Shown one piece after another: positions 63,404-64,000 of a stretch of DNA of 64,000 nucleotides (the first letter of the stretch is position 1; each line of letters starts with the position of its first letter). The DNA comes from Bugula neritina (taxonomy: Eukaryota; Bryozoa; Gymnolaemata; Cheilostomatida; Bugulidae). Location of the stretch: NCBI GenBank assembly GCA_964035545.1, contig OZ037766.1, positions 7,107,722 to 7,171,721 on the forward strand, written 5' to 3'. The notes below the pieces were generated by a model. It made no database searches. It was not told the DNA's origin and saw only the letters and a list, made by a program, of their open reading frames with translations. A program made the position numbers and the translations under genes.

Positions 63404-63869
63404 ATGATGAGTTGGAGAACTTTTTGTAGATTTTCATTTCTCGGCCTCTCTCATGGCTCAAAGCCAACCTTTAAGTTACCGACTAGACAACTATCTTCAG
63501 CAGCTGAAAAAAGAAATCTCATATCAATTCCAACATTGAAATCAAACATCAAAATTATGGTGAGTGTTTTAGGAACCTTTTCACTTCATACCAATAAATA
63601 TTGTTAAAATAACATTTCAAGCATCCAGTTTCTGAATTCTATCAAAGTTGATTTTTTTTTCAATTTGATAGACAATGAAAGATAAATCAACAGAATGGAG
63701 AAATGTATTGACTCCGTGGCTAGACTTTTTCAAGTATGAACCACTAAATTCAGCTGTGGAAGGATTTCAAAGTGAGAATGGGAAACGATGTTTAGAAGGT
63801 CTGTTAAAAGATACTCTACTCTTTGATGACACTCCGTGTATAGTGGCTTGGGACACTGACAAAGATCAG
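63404..63869 (+). CDS. GNAT-family N-acetyltransferase 3 (5' part, runs off the window)
   Basis: Exons 63404-63559 and 63672-63869 are inside the window; the rest lies beyond 64000. Exon 1 (MMSWRTFCRFSFLGLSHG ... LPTRQLSSAAEKR) is rich in Arg, Ser and Thr and ends near NIKIM, a probable mitochondrial leader followed by the same junction as the paralogues. Exon 2 is again 198 nt: TMKDKSTEWRNVLTPWLDFF ... LLKDTLLFDDTPCIVAWDT. Intron 1 is 112 bp (ATG|GTGAGT ... GATAG|ACA), and a donor CAG|GTATAT follows exon 2. It is in tandem with GNAT 2 on the same strand. Confidence 0.78.
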
Positions 63870-64000
63870 GTATATATAGTGGATATTAGGTTTTATTTAG
63901 TGTAAATGTAAATACAGAATGCACCTATTTAAGCCACTTTTTGAGCCAATATGGATAATACAGAAACCTCAGCTGCTTCCAGTTGTTAACTTTCTCTGGC

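Overview
The window is metazoan nuclear DNA, AT-rich, with small exons split by GT-AG introns. It carries animal gene families (PLAC8, RING/B-box/propeller TRIM-like proteins, an oxalate:formate-antiporter-type MFS transporter, GNAT acetyltransferases) and dense small mobile elements: tRNA-derived SINEs, MITEs, Penelope-like remnants and hammerhead ribozymes. I infer an early-branching animal, most likely a sponge. The species is not determined. No bacterial operons or CRISPR arrays are present.

Layout. 1-7.7 kb: gene-poor, with SINEs, simple repeats and a rearranged Penelope-like retroelement ending in a hammerhead ribozyme. 7.7-9.7 kb (+): two-exon PLAC8 gene. 11.3-11.5 kb: a second, textbook hammerhead ribozyme between (TA)n arrays. 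11.56-26.8 kb (-): three tandem units (A, B, C), each with a propeller-only gene of three exons whose start codon lies in a tiny first exon below a TATA-like box. 27.9-32.2 kb (+): full-length RING/B-box/coiled-coil/propeller gene (TRIM-like 1, 7 exons). 34.6-37.7 kb (-): complete MFS transporter in about 10 exons, with a splice-donor minisatellite in intron 2 and a long hairpin just past the stop. 37.8-43.2 kb: repeat-rich spacer. 43.2-48.6 kb (+): TRIM-like 2 with the same 7-exon structure, its introns holding a foldback MITE, a SINE and a probable solo LTR. 50-52 kb (-), 54.7-62.4 kb (+) and 63.4 kb to the end (+): three paralogous GNAT genes, two with mitochondrial-type leaders. An intron of the second contains an element with inverted arms of about 890 bp and a transposase remnant.

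How the parts relate. The full TRIM-like genes and the propeller-only genes share the propeller module, exon phases and neighbourhood, so they form one local family. The full proteins look like E3 ubiquitin ligases. The propeller-only proteins lack RING, B-box and coiled coil and could compete for the same ligand or dimerise with the ligases; this is inference. Gene models were assembled by hand from reading frames, splice sites, phase consistency and paralogue comparison; no transcript evidence was available.
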